A stretch of DNA of 64,000 nucleotides, from contig NZ_VFPG01000001.1 of assembly GCF_006716565.1 (NCBI RefSeq), positions 4,030,001 to 4,094,000 of the forward strand, written 5' to 3'. Shown piece after piece: positions 49,273 through 62,005 of the stretch. Source of the DNA: Nocardia bhagyanarayanae. GTDB taxonomy: Bacteria; Actinomycetota; Actinomycetes; Mycobacteriales; Mycobacteriaceae. The translations under genes were made by a program, and so were the position numbers. The number at the start of each line of letters is the position of its first letter. Position 1 is the stretch's first letter. The notes under the pieces were generated by a model. That model saw only the letters and a program-made list of their open reading frames with translations. It ran no database searches and had not been told where the DNA came from.

Positions 49273-49899
49273 TCAGCGCACGTTGCGCGGGCGGAACTGA
49301 ATGCTGATCCGCGGACCGACCGGCTTGCGAGTCTTGGGCACCGCGTGCTCCCAAGTCCGCTGGCAGGAACCGCCCATCACCAGCAGGTCGCCGTGCCCCA
49401 CCTGATACCGGATGCTCGCGCCGCCGCGCCGCGGCCGCAGCATCAGGGCGCGCGGGGCGCCGATGGACAGGATCGCCACCATGGTGTCGTGTTTCGCGCC
49501 GCGGCCGAAGGTGTCGCCGTGCCAGGCGACGCTGTCGCGGCCGTCGCGGTAGTAGCACAGGCCCGCTGTCCGGAACGGCTCGCCGAGTTCGGTCGCGTAG
49601 TGGCGGCTGAGCGCGTCGCGCGCCTCGTCGAGAATCGGATCCGGCAGCGTCGCGTTCTCGTCGTAGAAGTGCAGCAGCCGGGGGACGTCCACGACCCGGT
49701 CGTACATCGGCCTGCGCTCGGCCTGCCACGGGACTTCCCGCGCCAGCCGGTCGAACAGGGTGTCCGCACCGGTCAGCCACCCGGGCCGCAGATCGACCCA
49801 CGCGCCGTCCGAGAGCGGCGTGCGGTGCGTGTTGTCGAGGGAGCCGAGGCAGACATCCCCGGACCCGTCGAACAGCGAACCCTGCAGCCAAGCGGTCAC
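49273..49899 (-). CDS. AlkB-like 2-oxoglutarate/Fe(II) dioxygenase
   Basis: A 208-residue AlkB-type DNA/RNA repair dioxygenase. Features are YYRDGRDSVAWHGD, with the iron ligands His and Asp (HxD), the distal His in TWEHAVPKT, and the 2-oxoglutarate-binding Arg pair in RISIQFRPR. The entry segment PRLLHFYDENATLPDP is typical of ALKBH2/3-like bacterial proteins, which remove alkyl lesions such as 1-methyladenine. It starts at GTG 49899. No adaptive-response regulator lies nearby. Confidence 0.9.
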   Translation of the reverse strand: MTAWLQGSLFDGSGDVCLGSLDNTHRTPLSDGAWVDLRPGWLTGADTLFDRLAREVPWQAERRPMYDRVVDVPRLLHFYDENATLPDPILDEARDALSRHYATELGEPFRTAGLCYYRDGRDSVAWHGDTFGRGAKHDTMVAILSIGAPRALMLRPRRGGASIRYQVGHGDLLVMGGSCQRTWEHAVPKTRKPVGPRISIQFRPRNVR

Positions 49900-50066
49900 C
49901 CGCCTGACCCTACTCCAATTCGAACATACGTGCTACTCGGTTGCCTTACGTCATCGGAAGCTCCATGCCTTTGGTTCCCGGAAAGATTCGCGAGCACATG
50001 GCTCTGTCGCTTCCCGTGGAGCGCGTCTGCGCGACTTCAGCCGGCCGCCGAGGTGGAAACACGGGC

Positions 50067-50423
50067 TCAGGCGAGGAGAACATCGAGAACGAGCACGACC
50101 GACGTCGCGATCGAGAACGCGAGAAAAAGCGCGGCTCCTCTGAGGTTCCGGTCTCCGCCGCGGATGTGGGCGACGATCGCGCCGCCGAAGTAGAGCACCA
50201 GCCCGATCGCGGCGGCGATGGCGAAGGGTGGGAACCAGATGCCCCAGACGAGACCGATCGTCGCGGCGATCTGCAGGCTCCCGAGCGCGGTGAGCTGGGA
50301 AGAGGTGAGGTGGACCGCTTCCGCGAATCGGCGTAGCCACGCTGGGCGGACGAACTTCATCACTCCGGAGTGGAGCATCGCCACGGCGAGTAGGACGGAC
50401 AGGATCAGGGCTGCGATGTTCAT
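50067..50423 (-). CDS. DoxX-family small membrane protein
   Basis: A 118-residue protein with four hydrophobic helices (IAALILSVLLAVAMLHSGVM, ALGSLQIAATIGLVWGIWF, FAIAAAIGLVLYFGGAIVAH, AALFLAFSIATSVVLVLDVL). This is the DoxX layout, with the conserved GVMKF turn after helix 1 and HIRGGDRN before helix 4. The ATG at 50423 is used. It is divergent from an HxlR-type regulator with only 49 bp between starts, a common pairing in which the regulator controls the membrane protein in response to redox or electrophile stress. Confidence 0.85.
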   Translation of the reverse strand: MNIAALILSVLLAVAMLHSGVMKFVRPAWLRRFAEAVHLTSSQLTALGSLQIAATIGLVWGIWFPPFAIAAAIGLVLYFGGAIVAHIRGGDRNLRGAALFLAFSIATSVVLVLDVLLA

Positions 50424-50447
50424 GATGGCAACGCTAGGAATCCGATA

Positions 50448-50469
50448 GGTACCCTTTGGTAACCTTTGG
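50448..50469. promoter_or_regulatory. Candidate HxlR operator
   Basis: The 49-bp divergent gap contains GGTACCCTTTGGTAACC, an imperfect palindrome, and the repeated word ACC(C)TTTGG at 50451-50459 and 50462-50469. It sits where the promoters of both the DoxX and HxlR genes must lie. Confidence 0.5.
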
Positions 50470-50472
50470 ACC

Positions 50473-50844
50473 GTGAGTCCCCCTCCCGGAATCATGTTCA
50501 TGTCCGACTGCCCCGCACGCACAGCAATCGAGGTCATCGCGAACAAGTGGTCGGTAGTCACCCTGTACGCGCTCCGAGACGGCCCCAAGCGGCACAGTGA
50601 ACTTGTCGCTCTGTCCGGCGGGATCTCCCGGAAGGTGCTGACCCAGACTCTCCGCCGCCTGCAGAGCAACGGCCTCATCGATCGACAGCGGTACGCCGAA
50701 GTGCCCCCACGGGTGGAATACAGCCTGACCCCGCTCGGCCGGACGCTCCAGGAGCCGATCGCGATGCTGACGGAGTGGGCGCAGGCGCACGGAGAAGCAC
50801 TCGTCGACTTCCAGGAATCGACAGCCGCGAATCAGACGCACTAG
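50473..50844 (+). CDS. HxlR-family winged-helix transcriptional regulator
   Basis: A 123-residue regulator with the HxlR pattern: CPARTAIEVIANKWSVVTLYAL, then RHSELVALSGGISRKVLTQTLRRLQSNGLIDRQRYAEVPPRVEYSLTPLG (recognition helix and wing). The N-terminal cysteine (DCPAR) is the position used for redox or electrophile sensing in HypR/QorR-like members. It starts at GTG 50473. It is predicted to control the divergent DoxX gene and itself. Confidence 0.9.
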   Translation: MSPPPGIMFMSDCPARTAIEVIANKWSVVTLYALRDGPKRHSELVALSGGISRKVLTQTLRRLQSNGLIDRQRYAEVPPRVEYSLTPLGRTLQEPIAMLTEWAQAHGEALVDFQESTAANQTH

Positions 50845-51150
50845 GTTCCGGATCGCCTGCAGCTCGCGTCTCGCGAACGAATGTTCACCCCGATGCTGTC
50901 GGTTGCCCGTTCGAACGCTCTCGACTCGGCACGAGCGGACGTTCTATGACGGGCAGCTCGCCTCGAGCGTGCGAACGAGGCCCCGACGGGCCGGGGTCGC
51001 CTGAGCTCAATCCCATCCTGTACACCACCGCTGTCATGTGACGGCGACCGCCGAGACCCCGCTCACAGCGGTTTCGTGGGGCAGCTCACAGGCCGATACG
51101 CCTGGTGAAAGCGGGGTCGGAGGCGCTGTTACGCTGCTAGCCGTAAGACA
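50845..51150. other. Intergenic region upstream of the pyr operon
   Basis: No supported gene lies here. The stretch must hold the pyr operon promoter; a TACGCT at 51130-51135 is a possible -10 element that would give a leader of about 50 nt, but no well-spaced -35 is seen. Confidence 0.4.
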
Positions 51151-51187
51151 TCCTTTAACGGACCGTCCGGTGAGGCGGGGAAGGAGG
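51151..51187 (+). promoter_or_regulatory. PyrR-binding RNA loop overlapping the pyrR ribosome-binding region
   Basis: The leader contains GTCCGGTGAGGC at 51165-51176, matching the known PyrR-binding consensus UCC-N-G-N-GAGG. It folds as CCG, bulged U, CC, loop GGUGA, GG, CGG. Immediately after it comes AAGGAGG (51181-51187), and TCCTT at 51151-51155 can pair with AAGGA of that Shine-Dalgarno. UMP- or UTP-bound PyrR clamping this hairpin would hide the ribosome-binding site, the translational-repression mode reported for mycobacteria. Confidence 0.75.
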
Positions 51188-51192
51188 TCGGC

Positions 51193-51834
51193 ATGGCCGT
51201 GCCCGGAGATCGGGCCGCCAAGTCCGGCGCTGCCGAGACGACGCATTCTCAGCGGCACACACCTGAATGGGTGGCGACGGGGCGGGAGCTGTTGTCGGCT
51301 TCCGATGTCGGCCGGACCATCGCGCGCATCGCGCACCAGATCATCGAGAAGACCGCGCTCGACTCCGACGAGGCCGGTTCGCCGCGCGTGGTGCTGATCG
51401 GCATCCCGACCCGCGGCACCACCCTGGCCGCGCGGCTGACCGACAAGATCGAGGAATTCTCCGGCGTCCGCCCGGCCCTCGGCTCACTCGACATCACCCT
51501 GTACCGCGACGACCTGCGCAGCCGTCCGCACCGCCCGCTGGAGCGCACCTCGGTGCCCGAGGGCGGCATCGAGGACGCGCTCGTGGTGCTCGTCGACGAC
51601 GTGCTCTTCTCCGGCCGCACCGTGCGCTCGGCCCTGGACGGGCTGCGTGACCTGGGCAGACCGCGCTCGGTGCAACTGGCCGTGCTGATCGACCGCGGCC
51701 ACCGGGAACTGCCGATCCGCGCCGACTTCGTCGGCAAGAACGTGCCCACCTCGCGGGCGGAGGACATCTCCGTGCTGCTCACCGAACACGACGGTCGCGA
51801 CGGCGTCTATCTGCACCAGGAGGCCGAGGCGTGA
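51193..51834 (+). CDS. pyrR: Bifunctional pyr operon regulator / uracil phosphoribosyltransferase
   Basis: A 213-residue PyrR. The PRPP-binding motif is [19 protein letters not shown], with [14 protein letters not shown] as a second active-site element and DITLYRDDL. The C-terminal RNA-binding side includes [17 protein letters not shown]. It binds pyrimidine-operon mRNA when UMP is high and has weak UPRTase activity. The ATG at 51193 has a perfect AAGGAGG. The stop overlaps pyrB (GTGA). Confidence 0.96.
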   Translation: MAVPGDRAAKSGAAETTHSQRHTPEWVATGRELLSASDVGRTIARIAHQIIEKTALDSDEAGSPRVVLIGIPTRGTTLAARLTDKIEEFSGVRPALGSLDITLYRDDLRSRPHRPLERTSVPEGGIEDALVVLVDDVLFSGRTVRSALDGLRDLGRPRSVQLAVLIDRGHRELPIRADFVGKNVPTSRAEDISVLLTEHDGRDGVYLHQEAEA

Positions 51835-52790
51835 GACACCTGCTGAGCGTCACCGATCTGGACCGCGCCGCGGCGTCCGAGCTGCTCGACGAGGCCGAGC
51901 GCTTCGAGCAGGCGCTGCTCGGTCGCGAGGTGCACAAGCTGCCGACCCTGCGCGGCCGCACCGTGATGACGGTGTTCTACGAGAACTCGACCCGCACCCG
52001 GGTGTCCTTCGAGGTCGCCGGGAAGTGGATGAGCGCCGACGTGATCAACGTCAGCGCGAGCAGCTCGTCGGTGTCCAAGGGCGAATCGCTGCGCGACACG
52101 GCGCTGACCCTGCACGCCGCGGGCGCGGACGCGCTGATCGTGCGGCATCCCGCCTCCGGCGCCGCGCACCAGATCGCGCACTGGATGGACGGCTGGGCGC
52201 GTGCGGAGGGCCGGTCGTCCGGTCCCGCGATCGTCAACGCGGGCGACGGCATGCACGAACACCCGACCCAGGCGCTGCTCGACGCGCTGACGCTGCGCCA
52301 GCGGCTCGGCGACATCGAGGGCAAGCGGGTCGTGATCGTCGGCGACATCCTGCACAGCCGGGTGGCGCGCTCCAACGTCTTCCTGCTGCACACCCTCGGC
52401 GCCGAGGTCGTACTCGTCGCGCCGCGCACGCTGCTGCCGGTCGGCGTCGAAGCCTGGCCGGCCCGTGTCTCGCACCACCTGGACGCCGAACTGCCCGGCG
52501 CCGACGCGGTGCTCATGCTCCGCGTCCAAGCCGAGCGCATGAACGGCGGGTTCTTCCCCTCGGCGCGCGAGTACTCGGTGAACTACGGGCTGTCCGAGCG
52601 CAGGCTCGCGCTGCTCGCGGAACACGCGGTCGTCATGCACCCCGGTCCGATGCTGCGCGGCATGGAAATCGCCTCGGCCGTGGCCGATTCGCCGAAGGCC
52701 GCGATCCTGCAGCAGGTCACCAACGGCGTGCACCTGCGCATGGCGGTGCTGTTCCGGCTGCTGGTCGGCGCGCAGGAGGCAGTGGCATGA
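51831..52790 (+). CDS. pyrB: Aspartate carbamoyltransferase catalytic subunit
   Basis: A 319-residue ATCase catalytic chain: carbamoyl-phosphate motif [59 protein letters not shown], and the C-terminal [12 protein letters not shown]. It makes N-carbamoyl-aspartate. No pyrI regulatory subunit is present. It starts at GTG 51831 overlapping pyrR; its stop overlaps a 10-codon linking frame that leads into pyrC. Confidence 0.98.
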   Translation: MRHLLSVTDLDRAAASELLDEAERFEQALLGREVHKLPTLRGRTVMTVFYENSTRTRVSFEVAGKWMSADVINVSASSSSVSKGESLRDTALTLHAAGADALIVRHPASGAAHQIAHWMDGWARAEGRSSGPAIVNAGDGMHEHPTQALLDALTLRQRLGDIEGKRVVIVGDILHSRVARSNVFLLHTLGAEVVLVAPRTLLPVGVEAWPARVSHHLDAELPGADAVLMLRVQAERMNGGFFPSAREYSVNYGLSERRLALLAEHAVVMHPGPMLRGMEIASAVADSPKAAILQQVTNGVHLRMAVLFRLLVGAQEAVA

Positions 52791-52819
52791 ACGGCAACGA
52801 GCGGAAGGTGGCGCGATGA
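52787..52819 (+). other. Ten-codon linking frame between pyrB and pyrC
   Basis: An ATG overlapping the pyrB stop (ATGA) opens a frame of ten codons whose own TGA overlaps the pyrC ATG (ATGA). It contains the GGAAGG that serves as the pyrC ribosome-binding site. It may be incidental or may keep ribosomes running into pyrC. Confidence 0.4.
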
Positions 52820-54123
52820 GTGGGCTGTTGATCAAGGGGGCCTTGATCTACGGCGAGGGTGAGCCCGTCGACGTGTTCGTCGACGAGGGCGAGATCCGGC
52901 AGATCGGCACCGATCTCGGCATCGTGGACGCCGAGATCATCGAGGCGAAGGGCCAGATCCTGCTGCCCGGCTTCGTCGACCTGCACACCCACCTGCGCGA
53001 ACCGGGTCGCGAGGACACCGAGACCATCGAGACCGGTTCGGCCGCCGCGGCGCTGGGCGGCTACACCGCCGTGTTCGCCATGGCCAACACCAACCCGGTC
53101 GCCGACTCGGTGGTCGTCACCGACCACGTGTGGCGGCGCGGCCAGGAGGTCGGCCTCGTCGACGTGTTCCCGGTGGGCGCGGTGACGGTCGGGCTGGAGG
53201 GCAAGCAGCTCGCGGAGATGGGCACCATGGCGGCGGGCGTCGGCGCGGTGCGGATGTTCTCCGACGACGGCCACTGCGTGTACGACCCGCTGATCATGCG
53301 CCGCGCGCTGGAGTACTCGAACTCCCTCGGCGTGCTCATCGCCCAGCACGCGGAGGAGCCCCGGCTGACCAAGGGCGCGGTCGCGCACGAGGGCCCGACC
53401 GCGGCGCGGCTCGGTCTCGCGGGCTGGCCGCGGGCCGCCGAGGAATCGATCGTGGCCCGCGACGCGCTGCTGGCCAGGGACGCGGGCGCGCGCGTGCACA
53501 TCTGCCACGCCTCCACCGCGGGCACCGTGGAACTGGTGAAATGGGCCAAGTCCCAAGGCATTTCGATCACCGCCGAGGTGACGCCGCACCACCTCCTGCT
53601 GGACGACTCGCGGCTGGAGACCTACGACGCGGTCAACAAGGTCAACCCGCCGCTGCGCGAGGCCTCCGACGCCGCGGCGCTGCGGCAGGCGCTGGCCGAG
53701 GGCATCATCGACTGCGTGGCCACCGACCACGCCCCGCACGCCGAACAGGACAAGTGCTGCGAATTCGCCGCGGCCCGTCCCGGCATGCTGGGCCTGGAGA
53801 CGGCGCTGTCGATCGTCGTCCAGACGATGGTCGAACCGGGGCTGCTGGACTGGCGCGGCGTGGCCCGCGTGATGAGCGAGCAGCCCGCGCGGATCGTCGG
53901 ACTCGACGACCACGGCCGCCCGCTCGAGGTGGGCGAGCCCGCGAACCTCACCCTGGTCGACCCCGGCGCCACCTGGACGGTGCGCGCCGCCGAGCTGGCC
54001 AGCATCTCGAACAACACGCCGTTCGAGGCGATGACCTTCCCTGCCAAGGTGACGGCGACGTTGCTGCGCGGCCGGGTGACCGCACGCGAGGGCAAAGCGG
54101 TCTTGGGTACAGGAGGTCCGTAG
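52816..54123 (+). CDS. pyrC: Dihydroorotase (class I)
   Basis: A 435-residue amidohydrolase with the metal-binding [46 protein letters not shown] and the catalytic Asp in [14 protein letters not shown]. It closes carbamoyl-aspartate to dihydroorotate. The internal signature DHAPH and the length fit class I enzymes. It is followed immediately by the small membrane protein gene, with no gap after its TAG. Confidence 0.97.
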   Translation: MSGLLIKGALIYGEGEPVDVFVDEGEIRQIGTDLGIVDAEIIEAKGQILLPGFVDLHTHLREPGREDTETIETGSAAAALGGYTAVFAMANTNPVADSVVVTDHVWRRGQEVGLVDVFPVGAVTVGLEGKQLAEMGTMAAGVGAVRMFSDDGHCVYDPLIMRRALEYSNSLGVLIAQHAEEPRLTKGAVAHEGPTAARLGLAGWPRAAEESIVARDALLARDAGARVHICHASTAGTVELVKWAKSQGISITAEVTPHHLLLDDSRLETYDAVNKVNPPLREASDAAALRQALAEGIIDCVATDHAPHAEQDKCCEFAAARPGMLGLETALSIVVQTMVEPGLLDWRGVARVMSEQPARIVGLDDHGRPLEVGEPANLTLVDPGATWTVRAAELASISNNTPFEAMTFPAKVTATLLRGRVTAREGKAVLGTGGP

Positions 54124-54621
54124 GTGGAGAGAACGCTGTGGGTGGTCGGGTGCCTCGCGCTGTTCGCGCTGGGTGTCTGGCTGATGTACCGGGGCTGGCA
54201 AAATCGCGCGGCGCGTCAGCAGGCGCGGATCGGCGAGCTGCCGCCGGTGCCCGCCGAGCTGGGCGCCCAGGTGCTCGAGCCGACGACCGGGATGTATCTC
54301 GGCAGCACGATCGCGCCGAGCTGGCAGGACCGAATCGCCGTCGGCGATCTGGGTTTCCGTGCCACAGCGGAACTCACGCGGTTCGAACGGGGAATTCTGC
54401 TCGAGCGCGACGGGGCGACGGTGATCTGGATTCCGGAGGAGTCCATCACCGCGGTCCGCACCGAACGCGGTCACGCGGGCAAAGTGATGACGGAAGATGG
54501 TGTGCTGGTAATTCGCTGGAAGCTGCCGACCGGAACCGAGATAGACACCGGTTTCCGAGGTGACGACAAGACGGTGTATCCGGCGTGGGCCAGGACGACG
54601 ACGGGAGATGAACGAACGTGA
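54124..54621 (+). CDS. Conserved membrane-anchored protein of the pyr operon (Rv1382-like)
   Basis: A 165-residue protein with one N-terminal TM helix ([20 protein letters not shown]) and a cytoplasmic beta-rich domain: [77 protein letters not shown]. The beta pattern suggests a PH-like fold. It is always found between pyrC and carA in mycolata (Rv1382 in M. tuberculosis) but has no known function. GTG start; the stop overlaps carA (GTGA). Confidence 0.85.
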   Translation: MERTLWVVGCLALFALGVWLMYRGWQNRAARQQARIGELPPVPAELGAQVLEPTTGMYLGSTIAPSWQDRIAVGDLGFRATAELTRFERGILLERDGATVIWIPEESITAVRTERGHAGKVMTEDGVLVIRWKLPTGTEIDTGFRGDDKTVYPAWARTTTGDERT

Positions 54622-55729
54622 ATGAAGCGGCTGCGCTGGTGCTCGAGGACGGCCGGGTGTTCCGCGGCACGGCCTACGGCGCCGTAGGCGAGACGCTCGG
54701 CGAGGCGGTGTTCTGCACCGCGATGACCGGGTACCAGGAAACCCTGACCGACCCCAGCTACCACCGCCAGATCGTGGTGGCGGCGGCACCGCAGATCGGC
54801 AACACCGGATGGAACGACGAGGACGACGAGTCCTCGAAGATCTGGGTGGCCGGGTACGTGGTGCGCGACCCCGCGCGGCGCGCGTCGAACTGGCGCGCGA
54901 CCACGACACTGCCCGACGCGATGCGCGAGCAGGACATCGTCGGCATCGCGGGCGTCGACACCCGCGCGCTGGTGCGCCACTTGCGCACCCGCGGCTCGAT
55001 GAAGGCGGGCATCTTCTCCGGCCCCGCCCTCGCCGACGCGGACACGCTGCTGGCCCGGGTCAACGGCCAGCCGTCCATGCTGGGCGCGGACCTGGCCGAG
55101 GAAGTCAGCACCGACTCGGTCTACACCATCGAGCCGACAGGCGAACGCCGCTTCACCGTCGTCGCCGTCGACCTGGGCATCAAGACCAACACTCCGCGCA
55201 TGTTCGCCCAGCGCGGCATGCGGGTGCACGTCGTGCCTTCGACCGTCAGTGTGGACCAGATCCGGGAGCTGAAGCCCGACGGCGTCTTCCTGTCCAACGG
55301 CCCCGGTGACCCGGCCACCCAGGACGGGGCGGTCGCCATCACCCAGGGCGTGCTCGAGCAGGGACTGCCGCTGTTCGGCATCTGCTTCGGCAACCAGATC
55401 CTCGGCCGCGCGCTCGGCCGCGAGACCTACAAGATGAAGTTCGGCCACCGCGGCATCAACATCCCGGTCGTCGAGCACGAGACCGGCCGGATCTCCATCA
55501 CCGCGCAGAACCACGGCTTCGCCCTGGAGGGCGAGCGGGGCGAACAGTTCGACACCCCGTTCGGCCGCGCCGAGGTCAGCCACGTCTGCGCCAACGACGG
55601 CACCGTCGAGGGCGTGCGCCTGCTCGACGGCCGCGCGTTCTCCGTGCAGTACCACCCGGAGGCCGCAGCAGGCCCCCACGACGCCGCATATCTGTTCGAC
55701 CGTTTCGCCGGTCTCATGGAAGGAGCCTG

Positions 55730-55730
<1 letters not shown>
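54618..55730 (+). CDS. carA: Carbamoyl-phosphate synthase small (glutaminase) subunit
   Basis: A 370-residue glutamine amidotransferase subunit. The N-terminal domain has [18 protein letters not shown] and [11 protein letters not shown]. The class I glutaminase domain has the nucleophile in [12 protein letters not shown] and the His/Glu pair in [14 protein letters not shown]. It feeds ammonia to CarB through the inter-subunit tunnel. It starts at GTG 54618. Its TGA overlaps the carB ATG (TGATG). Confidence 0.98.
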
Positions 55731-59062
<3,332 letters not shown>

Positions 59063-59070
59063 GGCAGCGG

Positions 59071-59117
59071 CCCGGCGATCGAAGCGCATGCGCGTAGCGC
59101 GAGTCTCGATCGCCGGG
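59071..59117. terminator. Perfect 12-bp hairpin in the carB-pyrF gap
   Basis: The arms 59071-59082 and 59106-59117 are perfectly complementary, with a 23-nt loop that includes the palindrome gcgcatgcgc. It starts 8 bp after the carB stop and has no U-tract. It may attenuate or process the transcript before pyrF, or act as a partial terminator. Confidence 0.5.
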
Positions 59118-59179
59118 ACGCGAGACACCAGGGGCCGCGAACCCGCGCGCCCCGGCGCGCCGACAACACAGGAGATTCG

Positions 59180-60004
59180 ATGAAGACGTTCGGTGAGCGC
59201 CTGCGCCACGCGATGCACCACTTCGGCCCGCTGTGCGTCGGCATCGATCCGCACCCGCAGCTGCTCGCGGCCTGGGACCTGTCCGAGGACGCCGAGGGTG
59301 TGGAGAAGTTCGCCGAGATCTGCGTCGAGGCGTTCGACGGCACCGTCGCCCTCGTCAAGCCGCAGGTGGCGTTCTTCGAGGCCTACGGTTCGGCCGGGAT
59401 CGCGGTGCTGGAGCGGACCGTCGAGGTGCTGCGCGCCTCGGGCACCCTGGTGCTCGCCGACGCCAAACGCGGTGACATCGGCTCCACCATGGACGCATAC
59501 GCCCGCAGCTGGCTCGGCGACGGGCCCCTCGGCTCGGATGCGGTGACGGTCTCGCCGTACCTCGGTTTCGGCTCGCTCGCACCCGCGCTCGAATTGGCCG
59601 AGGCCAATCATCGCGGCCTCTTCGTGCTCGCCGCCACCTCGAATCCCGAAGGGGCGCAGGTCCAGCTGGCCCGCGTGGCGGACGGGCGCAGCATCGCTCA
59701 GACCATGGTGGACGAGGCCGCCGCGCGCAACGCGGGCCACGACTTCGGATCGGTCGGCGTCGTCGTCGGCGCGACCCTCGCCGAGGCACCCGACCTGTCC
59801 GCGCTCAACGGCCCGATCCTGATGCCGGGCATCGGGGCACAGGGCGGGGGACCGGGGTCGGTGCGCGACCTGGTGCCCGAGTCGGTGCTGGGCGCGGTGG
59901 TGCCGAACGTGTCGCGCGAGGTGTTGCGCGAAGGCCCGTCCGTTTCGGCACTGCGTGCCAGGGTGAGCGCGCTCCAAGAGGATTTCGCCTTCCTGCGGCG
60001 CTGA
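59180..60004 (+). CDS. pyrF: Orotidine 5'-phosphate decarboxylase (type 2)
   Basis: The 274-residue TIM-barrel enzyme produces UMP. The catalytic Asp-Lys-Asp cluster is in [31 protein letters not shown] at the N-terminus and [11 protein letters not shown] as the phosphate-binding loop mark the type 2 family common in actinobacteria. GGAG precedes the ATG by 6 nt. It is the last gene of the pyrimidine operon, before a strong hairpin; pyrE and pyrD are not in this window. Confidence 0.97.
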   Translation: MKTFGERLRHAMHHFGPLCVGIDPHPQLLAAWDLSEDAEGVEKFAEICVEAFDGTVALVKPQVAFFEAYGSAGIAVLERTVEVLRASGTLVLADAKRGDIGSTMDAYARSWLGDGPLGSDAVTVSPYLGFGSLAPALELAEANHRGLFVLAATSNPEGAQVQLARVADGRSIAQTMVDEAAARNAGHDFGSVGVVVGATLAEAPDLSALNGPILMPGIGAQGGGPGSVRDLVPESVLGAVVPNVSREVLREGPSVSALRARVSALQEDFAFLRR

Positions 60005-60046
60005 GAACTCACCGCGAAACCGGGGAATTCCCCGGCACATCGCCCT

Positions 60047-60094
60047 CGAAGCGGCCCGCGGGTTCGGTACCGGCCGAACCCGCGGGCCGCTTCG
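60047..60094. terminator. Strong hairpin terminator of the pyr operon
   Basis: The arms 60047-60067 and 60074-60094 are perfectly complementary over 21 bp around a 6-nt loop, taccgg. It starts 43 bp after the pyrF stop. There is no long U-tract, as is usual in actinomycetes. Confidence 0.88.
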
Positions 60095-60638
60095 TAGTGT
60101 CTGGCCGCTCTTCTGCGGGGTTTGCGCGCGTCCAGCGCGGGGAAACCTGGGTGACGTGTGGTGAATCCCGCAGACGGCGATTCAGCGGCACGCCGTGCCC
60201 TCGGTTTTCACGCTCGGCCCTGGACGCCTCGCGTCCGGGGTCTTCGTCGTTTCGGCGGTGTCGCATCCCAAGCGATGGGACATGTGTTCGATCCGACACG
60301 CGGACGAACAGTGCGACACGCGGGGAATTTCCAGAAAGTTCCTGGTCGGAAGCCCGACCGATTGCTGACACGTCGCGACGAGCCACCGCTACCGCTCCGC
60401 TAACCTTGGAATGCTTCGAAAATACGCTGGTAGCAGGGCGTTTCCGCGATTCGGCGGTACGATCACCGCAGCGCCCGTGGCGCGACGCGCATCCGGCCCG
60501 GCTCGCCCCTACGGCATCCGAAATCATGCGCTGACCTGGGGGGTGGGTTCGCAATCGGCGGACGTCGTGGGTACGGTCGCTGAGACCGCGCGGGTTACCG
60601 GCGGTAGATCAAGCAATGAACGATGAGACGGAGGAACC
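60095..60638. other. 544-bp intergenic region before mihF
   Basis: No supported gene lies here; open frames have neither motifs nor ribosome-binding sites. It should contain the promoter for mihF-gmk-rpoZ. A TACGGT near 60573 is a possible -10, with low certainty. Confidence 0.4.
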
Positions 60639-60959
60639 GTGGCCCTTCCCCAGCTGACTGACGAGCAGCGCGCCGCTGCTTTGGAGAAGGCGGCTGCCGC
60701 TCGCCGCGCTCGGGCGGAGCTCAAGGAGCGCTTGAAGCGTGGCGGCACCGACCTGAAGAGCGTCCTCAAGGATGCCGAGACCGACGAGATCCTCGGCAAG
60801 ATGAAGGTGTCGGCGCTGCTGGAGGCCCTGCCCAAGGTCGGCAAGGTCAAGGCGGCCGAGATCATGACCGAGCTGGAGATCGCCCCCACCCGCCGTCTGC
60901 GCGGACTCGGCGATCGGCAGCGCAAGGCGCTGCTCGCCCGGTTCGACTTCGACGCCTGA
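60639..60959 (+). CDS. mihF: Actinobacterial integration host factor (mIHF)
   Basis: A 106-residue nucleoid-associated protein beginning [19 protein letters not shown] long basic N-terminal helix is followed by the helix-two-turn-helix segment [26 protein letters not shown] and the basic tail [18 protein letters not shown]. This is the essential mIHF of mycobacteria, first found as a cofactor for mycobacteriophage L5 integration and unrelated to enteric IHF. It starts at GTG 60639 after GGAGGAACC. It is 8 bp upstream of gmk. Confidence 0.97.
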   Translation: MALPQLTDEQRAAALEKAAAARRARAELKERLKRGGTDLKSVLKDAETDEILGKMKVSALLEALPKVGKVKAAEIMTELEIAPTRRLRGLGDRQRKALLARFDFDA

Positions 60960-60967
60960 CGACGAGG

Positions 60968-61549
60968 GTGGTCGAACACACGCGGAAGGGTCGGCTGGTT
61001 GTACTGGTCGGCCCCTCGGCCGTAGGCAAGTCCACGGTCGTGCGGTGCGTGCGGGAACGTCTGCCCGAACTGGTCTTCAGTGTGTCGGCAACGACCCGGG
61101 CCCCCCGGCCCGGGGAGGTCGACGGACTCGACTACCGGTTCGTCTCCCGTGACCAGTTCGACGCCATGATCGAGGCGGGCGAACTGCTGGAATGGGCGGA
61201 CATCCACGGCGGCCTGCAACGGTCGGGAACCCCGGCGGGCCCGGTGCGCGAGGCGCTGAACGCGGGCTCGAACGTGCTCGTCGAGGTGGATCTCGAGGGC
61301 GCACGCTCGGTGCGCAAGGCGATGCCGGAGGCTCTCCTCGTCTTCTTGGCCCCGCCGAGCTGGGACGAACTGGTCTTCCGGCTCACGTCGCGCGGCACCG
61401 AATCGCCGGAGGTGATCGAGCGCAGGTTGCAGACCGCGCGCACCGAGCTGGCGGCATGTGACGAGTTCGACATCGTCATCGTGAACGACGAGGTGACCAG
61501 CGCCTGTGAGCAGTTGGTATCGTTGTTCGTTAGCACAAATTCGAGGTAG
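60968..61549 (+). CDS. gmk: Guanylate kinase
   Basis: A 193-residue kinase with P-loop [12 protein letters not shown], the GMP-binding region [47 protein letters not shown] and the lid [13 protein letters not shown]. It phosphorylates GMP to GDP. It starts at GTG 60968, 8 bp after mihF, and precedes rpoZ in the order conserved across actinobacteria. Confidence 0.97.
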   Translation: MVEHTRKGRLVVLVGPSAVGKSTVVRCVRERLPELVFSVSATTRAPRPGEVDGLDYRFVSRDQFDAMIEAGELLEWADIHGGLQRSGTPAGPVREALNAGSNVLVEVDLEGARSVRKAMPEALLVFLAPPSWDELVFRLTSRGTESPEVIERRLQTARTELAACDEFDIVIVNDEVTSACEQLVSLFVSTNSR

Positions 61550-61655
61550 CCGCCGAACACCCGTGTCCCGGTCATCGCGGCCGGGGCCAGGGCGGCGGTA
61601 GCGCACGCTCGATTGCCCGCTGATTTTTCCACGACAACCCGCAGGAGCCTCACCA

Positions 61656-61931
61656 GTGAGCGACACCAAGACCGCGCCCGCGTACGACACCCCGGTCGGC
61701 CTGACCAACCCGCCGATCGACGAACTGCTCGAGCGCACGTCGTCCAAGTACGCGCTGGTCATCTACGCCGCCAAGCGGGCCCGCCAGATCAACGATTACT
61801 ACAACCAGCTCGGCGACGGCATCCTCGAGTACGTCGGTCCGCTGGTCGAGCCGGGCCTGCAGGAGAAGCCGCTGTCGGTGGCCATGCGTGAAATCCACTC
61901 CGACCTGCTCGAGCACTCCGAGGGCGAGTAA
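61656..61931 (+). CDS. rpoZ: RNA polymerase omega subunit
   Basis: A 91-residue omega subunit. The core [31 protein letters not shown] contains the helix that wraps the beta-prime C-terminus, and the actinobacterial C-terminal part [16 protein letters not shown] follows. It helps assemble and stabilise RNA polymerase. It starts at GTG 61656 and lies between gmk and coaBC. Confidence 0.97.
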   Translation: MSDTKTAPAYDTPVGLTNPPIDELLERTSSKYALVIYAAKRARQINDYYNQLGDGILEYVGPLVEPGLQEKPLSVAMREIHSDLLEHSEGE

Positions 61932-62005
61932 CCCATCCCGCGTCCGCGCGTGATGCCGCAGTATCGAACTCCCCGCGTGGCCGGGGACGAGCCCACGGAG
62001 GCGTA

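Noticed and set aside
60097..60534. A 145-codon plus-strand frame between pyrF and mihF
   Set aside because: It begins at the end of the pyrF terminator hairpin and has no motif or convincing ribosome-binding site.
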